Numbered from the stretch's first letter, positions 36,140-47,294 are shown. The stretch: 64,000 bases of DNA from Microbacterium schleiferi (GCF_020781975.1 NZ_JAJGNI010000007.1:162887-226886), one strand, 5' to 3'. Numbers and translations: made by a program. Notes: generated by a model from the letters alone, not told the origin.

Positions 36140-37087
36140 TCAGATGTCGCTCGGCGTCCACTCCGAGACGACGCTCAGCTCTTCGAGCTCATCGTGGGTG
36201 AGCTCCAGCGTCGCGCTCGCCAGCAGATCCGCGACGTGCTCGACGCGCGACGCGCTGGCGATCGGAGCGACAACGTGCGGCTGCTCGCGCAACCAGGCCA
36301 GCGACACCGCGGCCATCGTGCTCGCGTGGGACGCGGCGATCCGCTCCACGACCTGCAGCACCTGAAGTCCCTGCGCAGTCGCATATTTCGCTGCACCCTT
36401 GGCCCGCGGCGATGCGCCACCGTCGGCATCCGGCGACCGGTACTTTCCGGTCAAGAAACCGCTGGCGAGGGCGTAGTACGGCAGGATGCCGAGGTCGAAC
36501 TCCTCAGCGATCGGGGCGATCTCGCCCTCGACCTCGTTGCGGTGCACGAGGTTGTAGTGAGGCTGCAGCGCGACAGGCTGAGCAACGCCCAGATCGGCGG
36601 CGGTCAGCATCCATTCGCGCATGCGATCAGGCGTGAAGTTCGACAGGCCGATCGTGCGAACAAGGCCATCGTCGACGAGTTTTCCGAAAGCTGACACTGC
36701 TTCGGCCAGTGGAACCTCGGGGTCGTCATAGTGTGCGTAGTACAGGTCGATGGTCTCGACGCCAAGACGCTGCAGCGACGCCTCGGCGGCACCGCGGACG
36801 TTCTTCAGGCCCGGGAAGTCGGGGTGACGGCTGACCTTGGTTGCGATGGTCAGCTCTGCGGACGGACGGGCAGCGAGCCAGGCTCCGATGATTCTCTCGC
36901 TGTCGCCTCCGGTGTTACCCGGAGCCCACGCGCTGTATCCATCGGCTGTGTCTACGAAGTCGCCGCCGCCCTCGGTGAACGCGTCGAGAATCGCGAAGCT
37001 CTCGTCTCGGTCGGCGGTCCAGCCGAACACATTGCCACCGAGGCAGAGTGGGAAGACGTCGAGGTCGCTGGTTCCGATGCGGGTCAT
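36140..37087 (-). CDS. Aldo/keto reductase
   Basis: 315-residue TIM-barrel NADPH oxidoreductase. Catalytic set: Asp in FVDTADGYSAW (Tyr included), Lys in ATKVS, His in YYAHYDD; cofactor-binding C-terminal part PIASASRVEHVADLL. YajO/IolS-like subgroup; substrate unknown. ggag ribosome site before the ATG. Confidence 0.92.
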   Translation of the reverse strand: MTRIGTSDLDVFPLCLGGNVFGWTADRDESFAILDAFTEGGGDFVDTADGYSAWAPGNTGGDSERIIGAWLAARPSAELTIATKVSRHPDFPGLKNVRGAAEASLQRLGVETIDLYYAHYDDPEVPLAEAVSAFGKLVDDGLVRTIGLSNFTPDRMREWMLTAADLGVAQPVALQPHYNLVHRNEVEGEIAPIAEEFDLGILPYYALASGFLTGKYRSPDADGGASPRAKGAAKYATAQGLQVLQVVERIAASHASTMAAVSLAWLREQPHVVAPIASASRVEHVADLLASATLELTHDELEELSVVSEWTPSDI

Positions 37088-37221
37088 GACTCCATCCTGG
37101 CACCGCCCCGAAACATGAGGACTTTTCTCACCGTGTCATCGAGGTGACGACACGTGCGTCATCGCTAGCGTGTGGCTCGCGACGCCCACCCCGAATCAGC
37201 GTCTGCACCCGAGAGGACACC

Positions 37222-38787
37222 ATGATCGTTCGCTTCGCCCGTCCTGGCCTTGCCGTTCTCGCCCTACTGGGGCTCCTTGCTGGCATGCTGCTGTCCATCG
37301 TGCCTGCAGCGCGATCGGATGCCGCCTCCTGTGCTCCGGCGTGGTCGTCGGGAGAGACGTACGTCGGGGGAGACACGGCCAGCAAGGACGGCACCCAGTA
37401 CAGGGCTAACTGGTGGACCAGAGGCGACGATCCCGTCACGAACAACGGCGTGACCGGTACCGGCCAGCCGTGGACCTCGATCGGTGCGTGCGGTGCGGCC
37501 ACTCCCGCGCCCACGCCGACATCCGCACCGACAGCTTCGCCGACGCCGACGGGTGCGTGCGCCGTTGCGGCCTGGAGCGCGGGATCGACCTACGTCGCCG
37601 GCAATACTGCCACTCAAGGCGGCATCCTGTACCGAGCAAACTGGTGGTCGCGCGGCGATGATCCGGCGACCCACAACGGCGTCAGCGGGACTGGCCAGCC
37701 CTGGACCGCGCAGGGTCCGTGCGGCACCCCGAGCGCCTCGCCGACGCCGACCGCAACACCGACCGCCCCGCCGAGCCCGACACCGACCTCTACTCCGTCG
37801 CCCACACCGACACCGACCGGTACGCCCGGCGTCGCACCCGACTTCGTTTTCAGTCCCTACAAGGACGTCACGGTCGGCATGAACTGGAACACCTCGGCAA
37901 TGGGAACGGCTGTGGGTGGCTCCTCCCAGCCGCTCGTCGGTGCGAGCGGGCTGCTGGGCAGCGACGCGACCGACCTGGATGCCGTCACGCTGGCTTTCGC
38001 GACCGGAACCTGCGGAAGCGAGAACTGGGGCGGCGTTGCTGCCCAGGCTTTCGCCGATGCGAACATTCCCGCTCTGGCAGCGGCTGGCATCGACTACGTC
38101 GTCTCCACGGGCGGAGCGGCGGGGGCGTTCCACTGTTCATCGGCCGCTGGGATGACCTCGTTCATCGAGCGGTACGCATCCGATCATCTCATCGGTGTCG
38201 ACTTCGACATCGAGTCCGGGCAGTCGGCGTCCGGCATCCGCGATCTTGTCGCGGCCGCGGCCGGCGTTCAGGACAGCTATCCGCAGTTGCGGTTCTCGTT
38301 CACGCTCGCGACTCTCGCGGCAAGCGATGGCAGCTACGGCGGATTGAACGCGACGGGCGCGACAACAGTCCGGGCAATTCAGGCTTCGAACCTTCGCAAT
38401 TACACCGTGAACCTGATGGTGATGGACTACGGCGCCGCGGGGCCGGGGATGTGTGTGGTCAGCGGCGGGATATGTGACATGGGCGCCTCGGCGATCCAGG
38501 CGGCGACGAACCTGCAGCACTCGTTTGGAGTTCCGACAGACAAGATCGAGCTCACGCCGATGATCGGCATGAACGACGTGCGCGATGAGATCTTCACACT
38601 CGCCGATGTGCAGACCGTCGCCGCGTATGCACAGTCCCAAGGGCTTGCCGGCATCCACTTCTGGTCCCTCGATCGCGACGTGCCCTGTTCGCCGCCGACC
38701 CCGTGGGTCTCGATCACCTGCAACTCGGTGGCCAGTGGCACCTCATCGCTGTCGTACACGAACGGATTCCTGGACGCGATCGGGTGA
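37222..38787 (+). CDS. Secreted GH18 chitinase-like protein with two CBM5/12 modules
   Basis: 521 residues: signal peptide (about 1-35); two chitin-binding modules, CBM5/12 type (about 37-90 and 113-168), each with the WxxGxxYxxG...YRANWW pattern; Pro/Thr linkers (about 91-110 and 169-205); GH18 barrel (about 206-521). The catalytic DxDxE is Asp327-Asp329-Glu331 (VDFDIES). Expected to cleave extracellular chitin. Spaced 76 bases before pgi, same strand, but pgi has its own -10. Confidence 0.9.
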   Translation: MIVRFARPGLAVLALLGLLAGMLLSIVPAARSDAASCAPAWSSGETYVGGDTASKDGTQYRANWWTRGDDPVTNNGVTGTGQPWTSIGACGAATPAPTPTSAPTASPTPTGACAVAAWSAGSTYVAGNTATQGGILYRANWWSRGDDPATHNGVSGTGQPWTAQGPCGTPSASPTPTATPTAPPSPTPTSTPSPTPTPTGTPGVAPDFVFSPYKDVTVGMNWNTSAMGTAVGGSSQPLVGASGLLGSDATDLDAVTLAFATGTCGSENWGGVAAQAFADANIPALAAAGIDYVVSTGGAAGAFHCSSAAGMTSFIERYASDHLIGVDFDIESGQSASGIRDLVAAAAGVQDSYPQLRFSFTLATLAASDGSYGGLNATGATTVRAIQASNLRNYTVNLMVMDYGAAGPGMCVVSGGICDMGASAIQAATNLQHSFGVPTDKIELTPMIGMNDVRDEIFTLADVQTVAAYAQSQGLAGIHFWSLDRDVPCSPPTPWVSITCNSVASGTSSLSYTNGFLDAIG

Positions 38788-38850
38788 CGGATGCGTGGCG
38801 AGGAGCTATCTGTCACGGCTGGCGCTCCTGACTCCGGCGGCTCTGTTCGG

Positions 38851-38856
38851 TAGCGT
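38851..38856 (+). promoter_or_regulatory. -10 box of leaderless pgi transcript
   Basis: TAGCGT ends seven bases before the GTG at 38864. Confidence 0.5.
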
Positions 38857-38863
38857 GTGAACG

Positions 38864-40564
38864 GTGAACGCACCCGTCGATCCGACAACCACGCCCGCCT
38901 GGTCCGCCCTCACCGATGCCGCATCCGGATTCGCCCCGGATCTGCGCGCCTGGTTCGACACCGACCCCGGTCGCGTCGAACGCCTGAGCCACCCTCTCGC
39001 CGACCTGCACGTCGACCTGTCGAAGAACCTCGTCACCGATGAGATCCTCGCCTCGCTCGTGCGGCTGGCCGAGCAGACCGGCGTTGCCGAGCGGTTCGCC
39101 CAGATGCTTGCCGGCGTGCACCTGAACACCTCTGAGGACCGCGCGGTGCTGCACACGGCGCTGCGCCGCCCGGCAGGTGAGACCCCCGCGCTCGTCGTCG
39201 ATGGTCAGGATGTCGATACCGACGTGCACGCGGTTCTCGACGCGATGGATGCCTTCGCCAACCGCGTGCGGTCGGGGGAGTGGGTCGGTGTGACCGGCAA
39301 GAAGGTCACGCACGTCGTCAACATCGGCATCGGCGGCTCCGACCTCGGTCCCGTCATGGTCTACGAAGCTCTGCGTCCCTATGCAACAGCCGGGATCGAG
39401 GCACGGTTCGTCTCGAACATCGACCCGACCGACATGGCGCAGAAGACGGCGGACCTCGACCCCGAGACGACTCTGTTCATCGTCGCCTCCAAGACCTTCA
39501 CAACCCTCGAGACCCTCACCAACGCGCGACTCGCGCGGGACTGGCTGTGGGCGGGGCTCACGGCATCCGGCGCCATCGACGGGTCGGATGCAGCCAAGAC
39601 GGATGCCGTCGCGCACCACTTCGCCGCCGTATCGACCGCGCTCGACAAGGTCGCCGCCTTCGGGATCGACACCGACAACGCATTCGGCTTCTGGGACTGG
39701 GTGGGTGGCAGGTATTCGGTCGACTCGGCGATCGGACTCTCGCTCACGATCGCGCTCGGGCCGGATGCCTTCCGCGACCTGCTCGCGGGCTTCCACGCCG
39801 TCGACGTCCACGTCGCGACGACGCCGTTGGAGCGCAACGTCCCGGTCCTGATGGGCCTGCTCAATGTCTGGTACACGAACTTCCTCGGTGCGCAGACCCA
39901 CGCGGTGCTTCCGTATGCTCAGCAACTGCATCGCTTCCCGGCGTACCTGCAGCAGTTGACGATGGAGTCCAACGGCAAACGGGTGCGGTGGGACGGCTCA
40001 CCGGTCGTCACCGATACCGGCGAGGTGTTCTGGGGTGAGCCCGGCACGAACGGGCAGCACGCTTTCTACCAGCTCATCCATCAGGGCACGCGGCTCATCC
40101 CGGCGGATTTCATCGCGTTCGTGAACCCGGCGTACCCGCTTCAGGACGCCGGCCGGGACGTGCACGGGCTCTTCCTCGCGAACTTCCTGGCCCAGACCAA
40201 GGCCCTTGCATTCGGCAAGACCGCCGAGGAGGTCGAGGCCGAAGGCTCGACCGGCGCCCTCGTCGCTGCGCGTACGTTCCCGGGTAACCGCCCGACGACG
40301 TCGATCTTCGCGCCCGCGCTGACGCCCTCGGTGCTCGGTCAACTCATCGCACTTTACGAACACATCGTGTTCACGCAAGGCACGATCTGGGGCATCAACT
40401 CGTTCGATCAGTGGGGTGTCGAGCTCGGCAAGCAACTCGCGCTGCAGATCGCTCCGGCGATCGAGGGCGATGCGGACGCCGTTGCAGCGCAGGATGCCTC
40501 GACTCGCGCGCTGCTGGAGTACTACCGCGAGCATCGCGAGGCAGTCCGCTCCCGCGAGGAATGA
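38864..40564 (+). CDS. pgi: Glucose-6-phosphate isomerase
   Basis: Glycolytic enzyme interconverting glucose-6-P and fructose-6-P (566 aa, full length for the long bacterial form). Seen: [23 protein letters not shown], phosphate-binding loops, TMESNGKRV and [18 protein letters not shown] with catalytic Glu and His. GTG leaderless start. Its TGA overlaps the start of the following LuxR regulator (ATGA), so the regulator is made from the pgi message. Confidence 0.97.
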   Translation: MNAPVDPTTTPAWSALTDAASGFAPDLRAWFDTDPGRVERLSHPLADLHVDLSKNLVTDEILASLVRLAEQTGVAERFAQMLAGVHLNTSEDRAVLHTALRRPAGETPALVVDGQDVDTDVHAVLDAMDAFANRVRSGEWVGVTGKKVTHVVNIGIGGSDLGPVMVYEALRPYATAGIEARFVSNIDPTDMAQKTADLDPETTLFIVASKTFTTLETLTNARLARDWLWAGLTASGAIDGSDAAKTDAVAHHFAAVSTALDKVAAFGIDTDNAFGFWDWVGGRYSVDSAIGLSLTIALGPDAFRDLLAGFHAVDVHVATTPLERNVPVLMGLLNVWYTNFLGAQTHAVLPYAQQLHRFPAYLQQLTMESNGKRVRWDGSPVVTDTGEVFWGEPGTNGQHAFYQLIHQGTRLIPADFIAFVNPAYPLQDAGRDVHGLFLANFLAQTKALAFGKTAEEVEAEGSTGALVAARTFPGNRPTTSIFAPALTPSVLGQLIALYEHIVFTQGTIWGINSFDQWGVELGKQLALQIAPAIEGDADAVAAQDASTRALLEYYREHREAVRSREE

Positions 40565-43176
40565 GTCACCCGATGCCCGCGCGCGGTCGTCGAACGGAGT
40601 GGCCGATCGTCGACCGTGTCGCATTGGTCGAGAACCTCGCACCTCGCTTCGACCGGATCCCCGCGCACGGGGTGTTCATCGTCGGCCAGGCTGGGGTCGG
40701 GAAGACCGTGCTGGCCCGCCAACTCGCCGACGCTGCGGCGGCGCCGGAGACGGTCACCGTCATCGGATTGAGCGCGCTGTCGGGCGTCTCGCTGGCTGCA
40801 TGGGCTCCGACGCTCGCTACGAGGGGGCTGCCGGCCGATCCGCACCGCGCGGTCGCCGCGCTGGTGGCTGAACTCGGCGCGCATCCCGAGCAGCAGATCC
40901 TGCTCGTCGATGACGCACCCCGACTCGATTCGATCTCGGCGGCCGTGGTCTATCAGCTCGTGCGGGGGTTCGGTGTGCCGGCGATCCTGACGGCCCGTCT
41001 CGGTGAGCCCCTGCCCGATGGGATACGTCGGCTGCTGGACGAAGGGCTGGTCGAGCGCGTCGACGTCCCGGGACTGAGTTGGGACGAAGCCGTCGAACTG
41101 CTCGAGCGAAGGTTCGACGGGCAGGTCCGCCATGGTGACCTCGACAGGCTACTGTCCCGGACCGAAGGGAATCCGCTCTACATCCGCGCGCTCGTCGAGG
41201 CGGCAGTTCGCGACGGCGCGGTCCGTCTGTCGGACGGCGTCGTGGTGATCGAGGATGGTCGCACACCGCCCGAGCTGCTCGACGCGGTCACCCAGCGCCT
41301 GGAGGTTCTCGACCCCGCGGTCCACCGTGCCCTCCAGCTGGTCGCCCTCGTGCAGCCGATTCGCCGTGACGCCTTGCTTTCCGGGGCGATGACGACGCTC
41401 ACCCCCGATGTGCTCGATCACCTCGAACTCAGCGGGCTCGTGGTCCACACCTCCGATGGTGATCTGCGGATCGCGCATCCTCTGATCGCTGAGGCACTCG
41501 AGCGTGACGACACGGCGGAGGACGTGTTCGCAGACAGCGTCGCGCTCCTGCGCTCACTCGAGGGTGACGCCGCGCGTCTGGCTGCGTGCCGGATCGAGTG
41601 GCGACGGGGCGAGCTCGACTCGACCGAAGCGGCGTGGGCGGCGGAGTATGCGTTCGCGACCGGCGATCTGGTGCACGCGGCGGAGTACGCGCATACCGCT
41701 GTGGGGGACCCGAGCGCGCCGATCCGCTTCCGAGGGCACGTCGTTCTGGCCGACGCCGCATCTCTCACGGGAGACCGGAGCCGGGCCGACGATTCGTTCA
41801 TGAGTGCCGAGGAGTGTGCACGCCGCCCGGAGGAGTGGGCACGACTGGCCGCGCACCGGGGCGAGCACTTGGCGTTCCGGTGCTTCGAGGTCAGCGCCGC
41901 CATCGAACAGGCCGAACGCATCCGTCGTTCCTTGCCGCGTGAGTCCGTCTCTGGCACTGATGCCGATCTTCGGCTGTGGCGGGCGGTTCGGGGGGAAGCC
42001 TATCGCGCACCGCTGCCGGAGGGGAGCTCGTCCCTCGGTCCTCCGGATGTCCGCATTCGAGAGGCGATGGCCGCCATCATGCACGAGTCGATGGCGGGCA
42101 GGACCGAGCTCGGGGATGAAGCCGAGCAGATCCTCCGCCGGCTCGGTGATCAACTGGGCCGACTCGACGCGAGCGCGGCGATGATGCTCGGCTTCGCCGA
42201 GTACATCGGGATGCTCTCGCGCGGCGAGGGCGAGAAGGCCGCCGAGTTCGCCACCGCGCGCCGCATCGACGCGGGAGAGGGCGTCGGGCTGTGGACCTGC
42301 ACCCTGGCCGAACACCGTAGCTACAACGGGCGCCTGCGGGAGGCCAGCAGACTGGCCGCGCTCGCTGTCGACCAACTCCGTTGGCGTGACGGGATGGGAG
42401 TGCTGCCACTGGCTGTCGCTCTTCAGGCGGATGCCGCCGCCAAGGGCGGGGATCCGGGACGAGCGCGGCGGCTGCTCGACGCCCTGAGTCCTGACCAGCG
42501 GAACGAGCCGAAGGCACTCATGGTCATCGCCGAGGTGGAGGCGTGGCTGCTCGCGGACGACGGTGACGCTGAGGAAGCGGCCACTGTCGTCGAACGCGCG
42601 GCACGGCAGGCCATCGACGTCGGGTTCCGCCTTGTCGCCGCCATCTCGCTCGGACTGTGCCTCCGGTTGGGGGTGGTCGATCGCGCCGCCGCCATGCTGG
42701 AGGAGATCTGTCGGGATGTACCACCCGACTTCGGGCTCTACACGAGCCTGCGCGATCTCGCCGTCGCACTTCGTGAGCGTCGACCAGCGGCCGTCGTCGA
42801 GCCGGCAGCGCGGCTCGCGAGCGCGGGCATGCCTCCCACGGCGCTCGATGCCATCAGTCTTGCCCGCACAATGCGGCCCTCCAACGAGACCCGCTATCGG
42901 CTCGACCGGCTCTTCGGTGCGTGGGCGAGTGAGGTCGACGCGCCGCTGCGTCGTCGCCGCGAGAGCCCGGTTCTGTCCCGCCGTGAACTGGACGTCGCAG
43001 CCAGGGCCGCGGATCGGCAGCGGACGCGAGAGATCGCGCAGGCTTTGGGGATCTCTCCGTCGACCGTGAACAATCAGCTGAACTCGGTGTTCCGAAAGCT
43101 CGGCGTCTCGTCGCGTGATGAGCTGCGGGACGTGCTGGTCGAGCTCGGCCGCCCCACCGCCGGCGGGCAGACGTAG
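40561..43176 (+). CDS. Large ATP-binding LuxR (LAL/STAND-type) regulator
   Basis: 871-residue STAND-class transcription factor: P-loop GQAGVGKT (42-49), Walker [10 protein letters not shown] (about 117-125), winged-helix and TPR-like helical region through about 790, and a C-terminal LuxR helix-turn-helix ([38 protein letters not shown]). The class integrates a bound ligand or protein with ATP before activating genes, often sugar catabolism or secretion. ATG overlaps the pgi stop by four bases. Signal and targets unknown. Confidence 0.88.
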   Translation: MSHPMPARGRRTEWPIVDRVALVENLAPRFDRIPAHGVFIVGQAGVGKTVLARQLADAAAAPETVTVIGLSALSGVSLAAWAPTLATRGLPADPHRAVAALVAELGAHPEQQILLVDDAPRLDSISAAVVYQLVRGFGVPAILTARLGEPLPDGIRRLLDEGLVERVDVPGLSWDEAVELLERRFDGQVRHGDLDRLLSRTEGNPLYIRALVEAAVRDGAVRLSDGVVVIEDGRTPPELLDAVTQRLEVLDPAVHRALQLVALVQPIRRDALLSGAMTTLTPDVLDHLELSGLVVHTSDGDLRIAHPLIAEALERDDTAEDVFADSVALLRSLEGDAARLAACRIEWRRGELDSTEAAWAAEYAFATGDLVHAAEYAHTAVGDPSAPIRFRGHVVLADAASLTGDRSRADDSFMSAEECARRPEEWARLAAHRGEHLAFRCFEVSAAIEQAERIRRSLPRESVSGTDADLRLWRAVRGEAYRAPLPEGSSSLGPPDVRIREAMAAIMHESMAGRTELGDEAEQILRRLGDQLGRLDASAAMMLGFAEYIGMLSRGEGEKAAEFATARRIDAGEGVGLWTCTLAEHRSYNGRLREASRLAALAVDQLRWRDGMGVLPLAVALQADAAAKGGDPGRARRLLDALSPDQRNEPKALMVIAEVEAWLLADDGDAEEAATVVERAARQAIDVGFRLVAAISLGLCLRLGVVDRAAAMLEEICRDVPPDFGLYTSLRDLAVALRERRPAAVVEPAARLASAGMPPTALDAISLARTMRPSNETRYRLDRLFGAWASEVDAPLRRRRESPVLSRRELDVAARAADRQRTREIAQALGISPSTVNNQLNSVFRKLGVSSRDELRDVLVELGRPTAGGQT

Positions 43177-43203
43177 GTCGTGCCCTACCTCGAGCCGCGT
43201 CGG

Positions 43204-43677
43204 CTATCGAGCGATCACGTTGTAGCGGATCTCGGATGCGTCGTACCCGACCTGCAGCTGCCACGTCTCGTCCTCGAAGAAGCCGCTGGTACCGAGATCG
43301 GAGGTCGCGGTGTACTGCCCGCGGATCGTGTCCAGCAGCGCCGACCCCTCTCCCTCGCCGTCGGCGCAGCTGAACACGAGAGCGGCGGTCCCCCCGGATG
43401 CGGGGAATCCCGATCCGTATGTGCTGGCGCTCACGAGGTCGCAGGAGGGGACGGGAAGCTCGGAGGGCCACCCCTCGGGGTATGCGACTGTCACGACGGC
43501 GGAGGTGTCATCCGCATCGCCATCGGCTTCCTCCTGGTCGCTGGAGTCCTGCTCGACGGCGACGACCTCGCCGGCCGATTCCTCCTCGGCGGATGTCGAG
43601 GGGGATGTGGCTGCGCACCCGGCCAGAACGATCCCGGCGACGATTGCGGAGATGCCGATGAGGACAGGGCGATTCAT
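43204..43677 (-). CDS. Lipoprotein of unknown function
   Basis: 157-residue lipoprotein: lipobox LAGC (Cys21), acidic low-complexity linker (about 28-58), then a compact domain with two Cys (PSCDLVSAS, FSCADG). No known motif. Convergent with the large LuxR gene, with a small GTAGG/CCTAC hairpin between; divergent from the next lipoprotein gene, which it may accompany functionally. Confidence 0.75.
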   Translation of the reverse strand: MNRPVLIGISAIVAGIVLAGCAATSPSTSAEEESAGEVVAVEQDSSDQEEADGDADDTSAVVTVAYPEGWPSELPVPSCDLVSASTYGSGFPASGGTAALVFSCADGEGEGSALLDTIRGQYTATSDLGTSGFFEDETWQLQVGYDASEIRYNVIAR

Positions 43678-43806
43678 GGGTTGCTCGATTCTGAGGGGCG
43701 GGTTCCCGGACGGCGGACGAGGAGAGTCTCCCGTCGGGGGCGCACTGTCGCAATGGGCATCAACTGCCCATTGCGACGGCGAGACCCCTGATCGACTCTC
43801 GTACAC

Positions 43807-44490
43807 ATGATCTGCGTCTCACGCCCCGCTGCGATCGCGGCACTCCTTCTCATCGCGGGCGCTCCGCTTCTTACCGGCTGCAGTGGAGGACTGGGCGAGC
43901 CGAGCCCCACACCGACGTTCGACGCGGCGGCCAGCGGCGTCGACGGTTCCGACGACACCGATGGTTCGGGAACCGGTGACGGCGGATCGACGGGGGGCAC
44001 CGATGTAGCGGAGGCAGGTCTTGTCGACTGCGTCCCGGGCCAGTGGGTGCTGGATGAGATACAGGTGACGGCGTTCTACAGTGCCGTCGCCGCGTCGATC
44101 CCCGAGCTGGAGATCGTGCCGTTCGGGACGATCGGCCTGACACTCGGTGCCGACGGTGGATACTCCTACGCGCCTGACTACGGATTCGTGCTGAGTGTGA
44201 ATGCCGGTCCCGTGACGATCGAGCCTCGCGCGGTGGTCACGGGTGGAGTCACCGGCTCCTGGCAGGTCGAGGGTGGCACTCTCGTGCTCACCGAGACAGA
44301 CAGCTCGCTGACTGTCGACGCCCAGCTAGACGGTCAAGCGTTCGACGTCGGGGATCTGACCAACAGCCTCATCGAATCGAGCCCGATGCTCAGTTCTGCC
44401 GGCACGATCGCGTGCACGTCGACGACACTCACCGTGCCGTATCAGACGGGAAGCGGATCGGTGGATCTGCAGTGGGATCGGGTCTCGTAG
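43807..44490 (+). CDS. Lipoprotein of unknown function
   Basis: 227-residue exported lipoprotein with lipobox LTGC (Cys25), a Gly/Asp/Ser linker (about 40-66), and a beta-rich domain resembling lipocalin-like or META-type folds (GQWVLDEIQVTAFY, GSWQVEGGTLVLTET). Two further Cys (near 74 and 199) may pair. No ribosome site is obvious. Function unknown. Confidence 0.75.
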   Translation: MICVSRPAAIAALLLIAGAPLLTGCSGGLGEPSPTPTFDAAASGVDGSDDTDGSGTGDGGSTGGTDVAEAGLVDCVPGQWVLDEIQVTAFYSAVAASIPELEIVPFGTIGLTLGADGGYSYAPDYGFVLSVNAGPVTIEPRAVVTGGVTGSWQVEGGTLVLTETDSSLTVDAQLDGQAFDVGDLTNSLIESSPMLSSAGTIACTSTTLTVPYQTGSGSVDLQWDRVS

Positions 44491-44553
44491 GTCAGTCTGA
44501 TCGTCGGGGTGATGTCCTCACGCCACGGCCTCGAGAATGCGAGACTGTAACGC

Positions 44554-45120
44554 GTGCCTGAACCCGCTGCGCCGCATCCGACCGACCGCTACATCGTCGC
44601 GACCGACGGAGCGTGCAAGGGCAACCCCGGTCCGGCTGGCTGGGCGTGGGTCGGTGAGGACGGCAACTGGGCCGCAGGGTCCCTGCCCGAAGGCACGAAT
44701 AACATCGGAGAGTTGCTCGGGTTGCTCTACGCGATCACCGATCACGCGGATGTCACCGAGCTCATCATCCAGGCGGACTCGAAGTACGCGATCGACACCT
44801 ACTCCTCGTGGATGGACGGTCACCGTCGACGCGGCTGGGTGACAAGCGCCAAGAAGCCCGTCGCGAACCGCGACATCCTGGAGCGTCTGATCGCAGCGCG
44901 CGACGCGCGACGTGCCTCGGGGATGCCCGACGTCGTGCTCGAGCACGTCCGCGGGCACAGCGGCCACCGCCTCAACAGCTGGGCCGACGAGCGGGCGGTT
45001 CGCGCCTCCGAGCATGCGGCGAAGGGTGAGGCGCTCGTGTGGACGTCGCTGCGTGGTCTGGATCGCCTCGATGTCGCGACTGATCCGCCCCGCTCTGCGG
45101 CCGACCGCGCGCGCCGCTAG
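44554..45120 (+). CDS. rnhA: Ribonuclease HI
   Basis: Cleaves the RNA strand of RNA-DNA hybrids (188 aa). Catalytic residues visible: Asp18 (ATDGACKGNPG), Glu53 (NIGELLGLLYA), Asp75 (QADSKYA), His135 (VRGHSGH) and Asp145 (SWADERA). The last 35 residues are an extra basic tail. GTG start; GAGACT seven bases upstream may be a leaderless -10. Overlaps the convergent kinase gene by four bases. Confidence 0.93.
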   Translation: MPEPAAPHPTDRYIVATDGACKGNPGPAGWAWVGEDGNWAAGSLPEGTNNIGELLGLLYAITDHADVTELIIQADSKYAIDTYSSWMDGHRRRGWVTSAKKPVANRDILERLIAARDARRASGMPDVVLEHVRGHSGHRLNSWADERAVRASEHAAKGEALVWTSLRGLDRLDVATDPPRSAADRARR

Positions 45121-47183
45121 GCAGGAGGGGTGCCGGCTGATCTGAGCGCTCGGTCGACCGGTCCACTTGCCGCATCGGCCGCCTCTGAAGGAAGCACGAG
45201 GCTGGCGATGACGCCCTGCCCGACCGTGGATGAGATCTCGACGCGCCCCCCGTTGGCTTCGGCGAGGTCCTTGGCGATCGACAGGCCCAGCCCCGACCCG
45301 GCAGTATTCGTCGCCTCGGCGTGGGCGGTGCGGTAGAACCGCTCGAAGACGTGCGGAAGGTCCTTCGCTTCGATGCCGGGTCCGTCATCGGAGACGACGA
45401 TGCGAACTCCGGCAAGCGGGGTTTTCGCGTCCGGGGATGCGGCGATCACTTCTTCCTCGGCAAGGATCTGGATGGTTCCGTGCGTGGGTGTGAACTTCAC
45501 CGCGTTGGAGATGAGGCTTCGCAGTGCCCGGGTGAGTTGTTGGCGTGACCCCCGCACGGTGCCGGCATGCGCGCTCACTGTGACGGTGAGGCCCCGGGCA
45601 CGCGCGATGTCGTCGAACGGTTTCAGCGCGTCGGTGATCAGATCCCCGACGCGGATGACCTCAACGTCAAGATAGGCGGTGCGCGCGCGCTTGTCGCGGG
45701 CGGCGATCAGGAGGTCTTCGATGAGCTCTTGCAGGCGGTGGGCGTTGCGTGAGGCCACCGCAAGCCACTCTCGAGACTGCGCGGGCAGTTCGCCCGCCTC
45801 CTCGACCAATTCCAAGTATCCGGTCACACTCGTGATCGGCGTGCGAAGCTCGTGACTTGCTGTCGCGATGAAGTCGATCTGGCGCCGTTCAAGGTCGAGC
45901 TGTGCGGCGAGTGCCCTTGCGCGGTCTTGCTCTGCGGCGATCCTCACCTCGACCGCCCGGGCGTTCTCGGTGACATCGAGGAACTGGACCGACACACGTT
46001 CGGCGAGCCCCGCGATTCTCGACGCATCGACGCTGATCACGCGGCCGTCGGGGGTCGAGTGTGTGACGAGATGGCCCTCGCGCAGGCTCTCGGCCATGGC
46101 GCGCAGGAGCGCGCCCGCGCGCCATCGCCGGTCCGCATCGATCTCAGAACCGGCAATGGTACGGGATGCCGTGTTGGACAGCCGCACCCGCCAGGCGTCT
46201 CCCTCGTGCTCGACGACGAGTACGCCGACCCTCGAGTCGACGACGCCGCTCGTGACCAGCTCGGTCGTGCTCCGCGCGGAGCGGATGGCGGTGCGCAACT
46301 GGTAGCTCGCTGCCGACATGAACATACTCGTACTGGCGACCATGAAGATGAAGAGAATCGTCAGAAGCGCGGAAACCTCCGGAGTGAGACCCGCTCCCGC
46401 GAAGGGACCGAGCCCGAGGACCGTCAGCGCCAGGACGATGACGCTCGCGATGAGCGTCTCGGCGTAGGCAGCTCGGATCGGGAAGCGGAATGCCGCCCAC
46501 GCGATGATTCCCACCGGAAGGAAAGTCAGCGGCAGCCCTGAGCCGACGGTTGTGAGCACCACGAGGATGCCGGTGAGCACGAGTGTCTGAGCGACGATCT
46601 CGCCTGCCGGAGTCGGCTGCCCGATGTGTGGCGGGAGGATCGCGAAGGGGGCGAGAAGAAGGATCGCCGCCGCGTGCGATGCCGCGGCGTGCGCACCGAG
46701 GAGCGCTGCGTCGGATGCCGATTGTGCGAGGACCGTTCCCACTAACACCCCCAGCAGGCTGGAGGCCGCGATCGTGGCGAGGGCGAACCGCCAGGCAGCG
46801 CTCACCCTGTCCAGGACAAGACGGTGTCGAAGCCGGTACTGGAGGAGGAGGGTGAACACGCCGGTTTCGATGGCGTTGGAGATGCCGAAGCAGATAGACA
46901 CGGCCAGCGGACGTCCGGCCACAGCGTTGGCCGCTCCGGTGACCAGCGCCACCATCAGCACGAACGTCCACCACTGCCTCCGAGGCGTCCACAGGATGAA
47001 CAGCACCGACACGCCGGCCGCGGGCCACCATGCGGCGACGCTGCCACCCTGGGGTGTCACCAGCACGCTGAGCTGGGAGAGGACGAAGATCGCGATGGCC
47101 GCGAGAATCCACATCCACCAGGGAAGCGCCTTCGTGGGCGCTGATCCTTGCGCGCTGTGCGGCGCAAGGAGACGGCCATCCAT
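45117..47183 (-). CDS. MASE1-type membrane sensor histidine kinase
   Basis: 688-residue hybrid-less kinase: eight-helix MASE1 sensor (about 22-310; AAWWPAAGVSVL, FPIRAAYAETL), a PAS-like segment (about 320-405), coiled linker, phospho-acceptor domain (ASHELRTPITSVTGY) and HATPase domain (NAVKFTP, DDGPGIE, GSGLGLSIA). No response regulator gene is adjacent, so it is an orphan kinase. TAGGTT six bases before the ATG suggests leaderless expression. Signal unknown. Confidence 0.9.
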   Translation of the reverse strand: MDGRLLAPHSAQGSAPTKALPWWMWILAAIAIFVLSQLSVLVTPQGGSVAAWWPAAGVSVLFILWTPRRQWWTFVLMVALVTGAANAVAGRPLAVSICFGISNAIETGVFTLLLQYRLRHRLVLDRVSAAWRFALATIAASSLLGVLVGTVLAQSASDAALLGAHAAASHAAAILLLAPFAILPPHIGQPTPAGEIVAQTLVLTGILVVLTTVGSGLPLTFLPVGIIAWAAFRFPIRAAYAETLIASVIVLALTVLGLGPFAGAGLTPEVSALLTILFIFMVASTSMFMSAASYQLRTAIRSARSTTELVTSGVVDSRVGVLVVEHEGDAWRVRLSNTASRTIAGSEIDADRRWRAGALLRAMAESLREGHLVTHSTPDGRVISVDASRIAGLAERVSVQFLDVTENARAVEVRIAAEQDRARALAAQLDLERRQIDFIATASHELRTPITSVTGYLELVEEAGELPAQSREWLAVASRNAHRLQELIEDLLIAARDKRARTAYLDVEVIRVGDLITDALKPFDDIARARGLTVTVSAHAGTVRGSRQQLTRALRSLISNAVKFTPTHGTIQILAEEEVIAASPDAKTPLAGVRIVVSDDGPGIEAKDLPHVFERFYRTAHAEATNTAGSGLGLSIAKDLAEANGGRVEISSTVGQGVIASLVLPSEAADAASGPVDRALRSAGTPPA

Positions 47184-47189
47184 GAAGAA

Positions 47190-47195
47190 AACCTA
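47190..47195 (-). promoter_or_regulatory. -10 box of leaderless kinase transcript
   Basis: TAGGTT on the minus strand, six bases before the ATG at 47183. Confidence 0.5.
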
Positions 47196-47294
47196 CCCCG
47201 CTCCTGCTCGAAGCGGCGGAGCCCACTCTGGCCCGCAGCGGTGCTTTCGGTATCCGGCCCGGCGGAGCAAGAAGCCGATGTCCAGGCGGGGCGT

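Noticed and set aside
34173..36161. 662-codon open frame antisense to the DEAD-box helicase
   Set aside because: Arg/Gly-rich, no domain, and fully covered by a certain sense gene and its terminator.
43173..43188. Third copy of the GGTAGG element
   Set aside because: Only a 5-bp GTAGG/CCTAC hairpin is shared; the diagnostic borders are missing.
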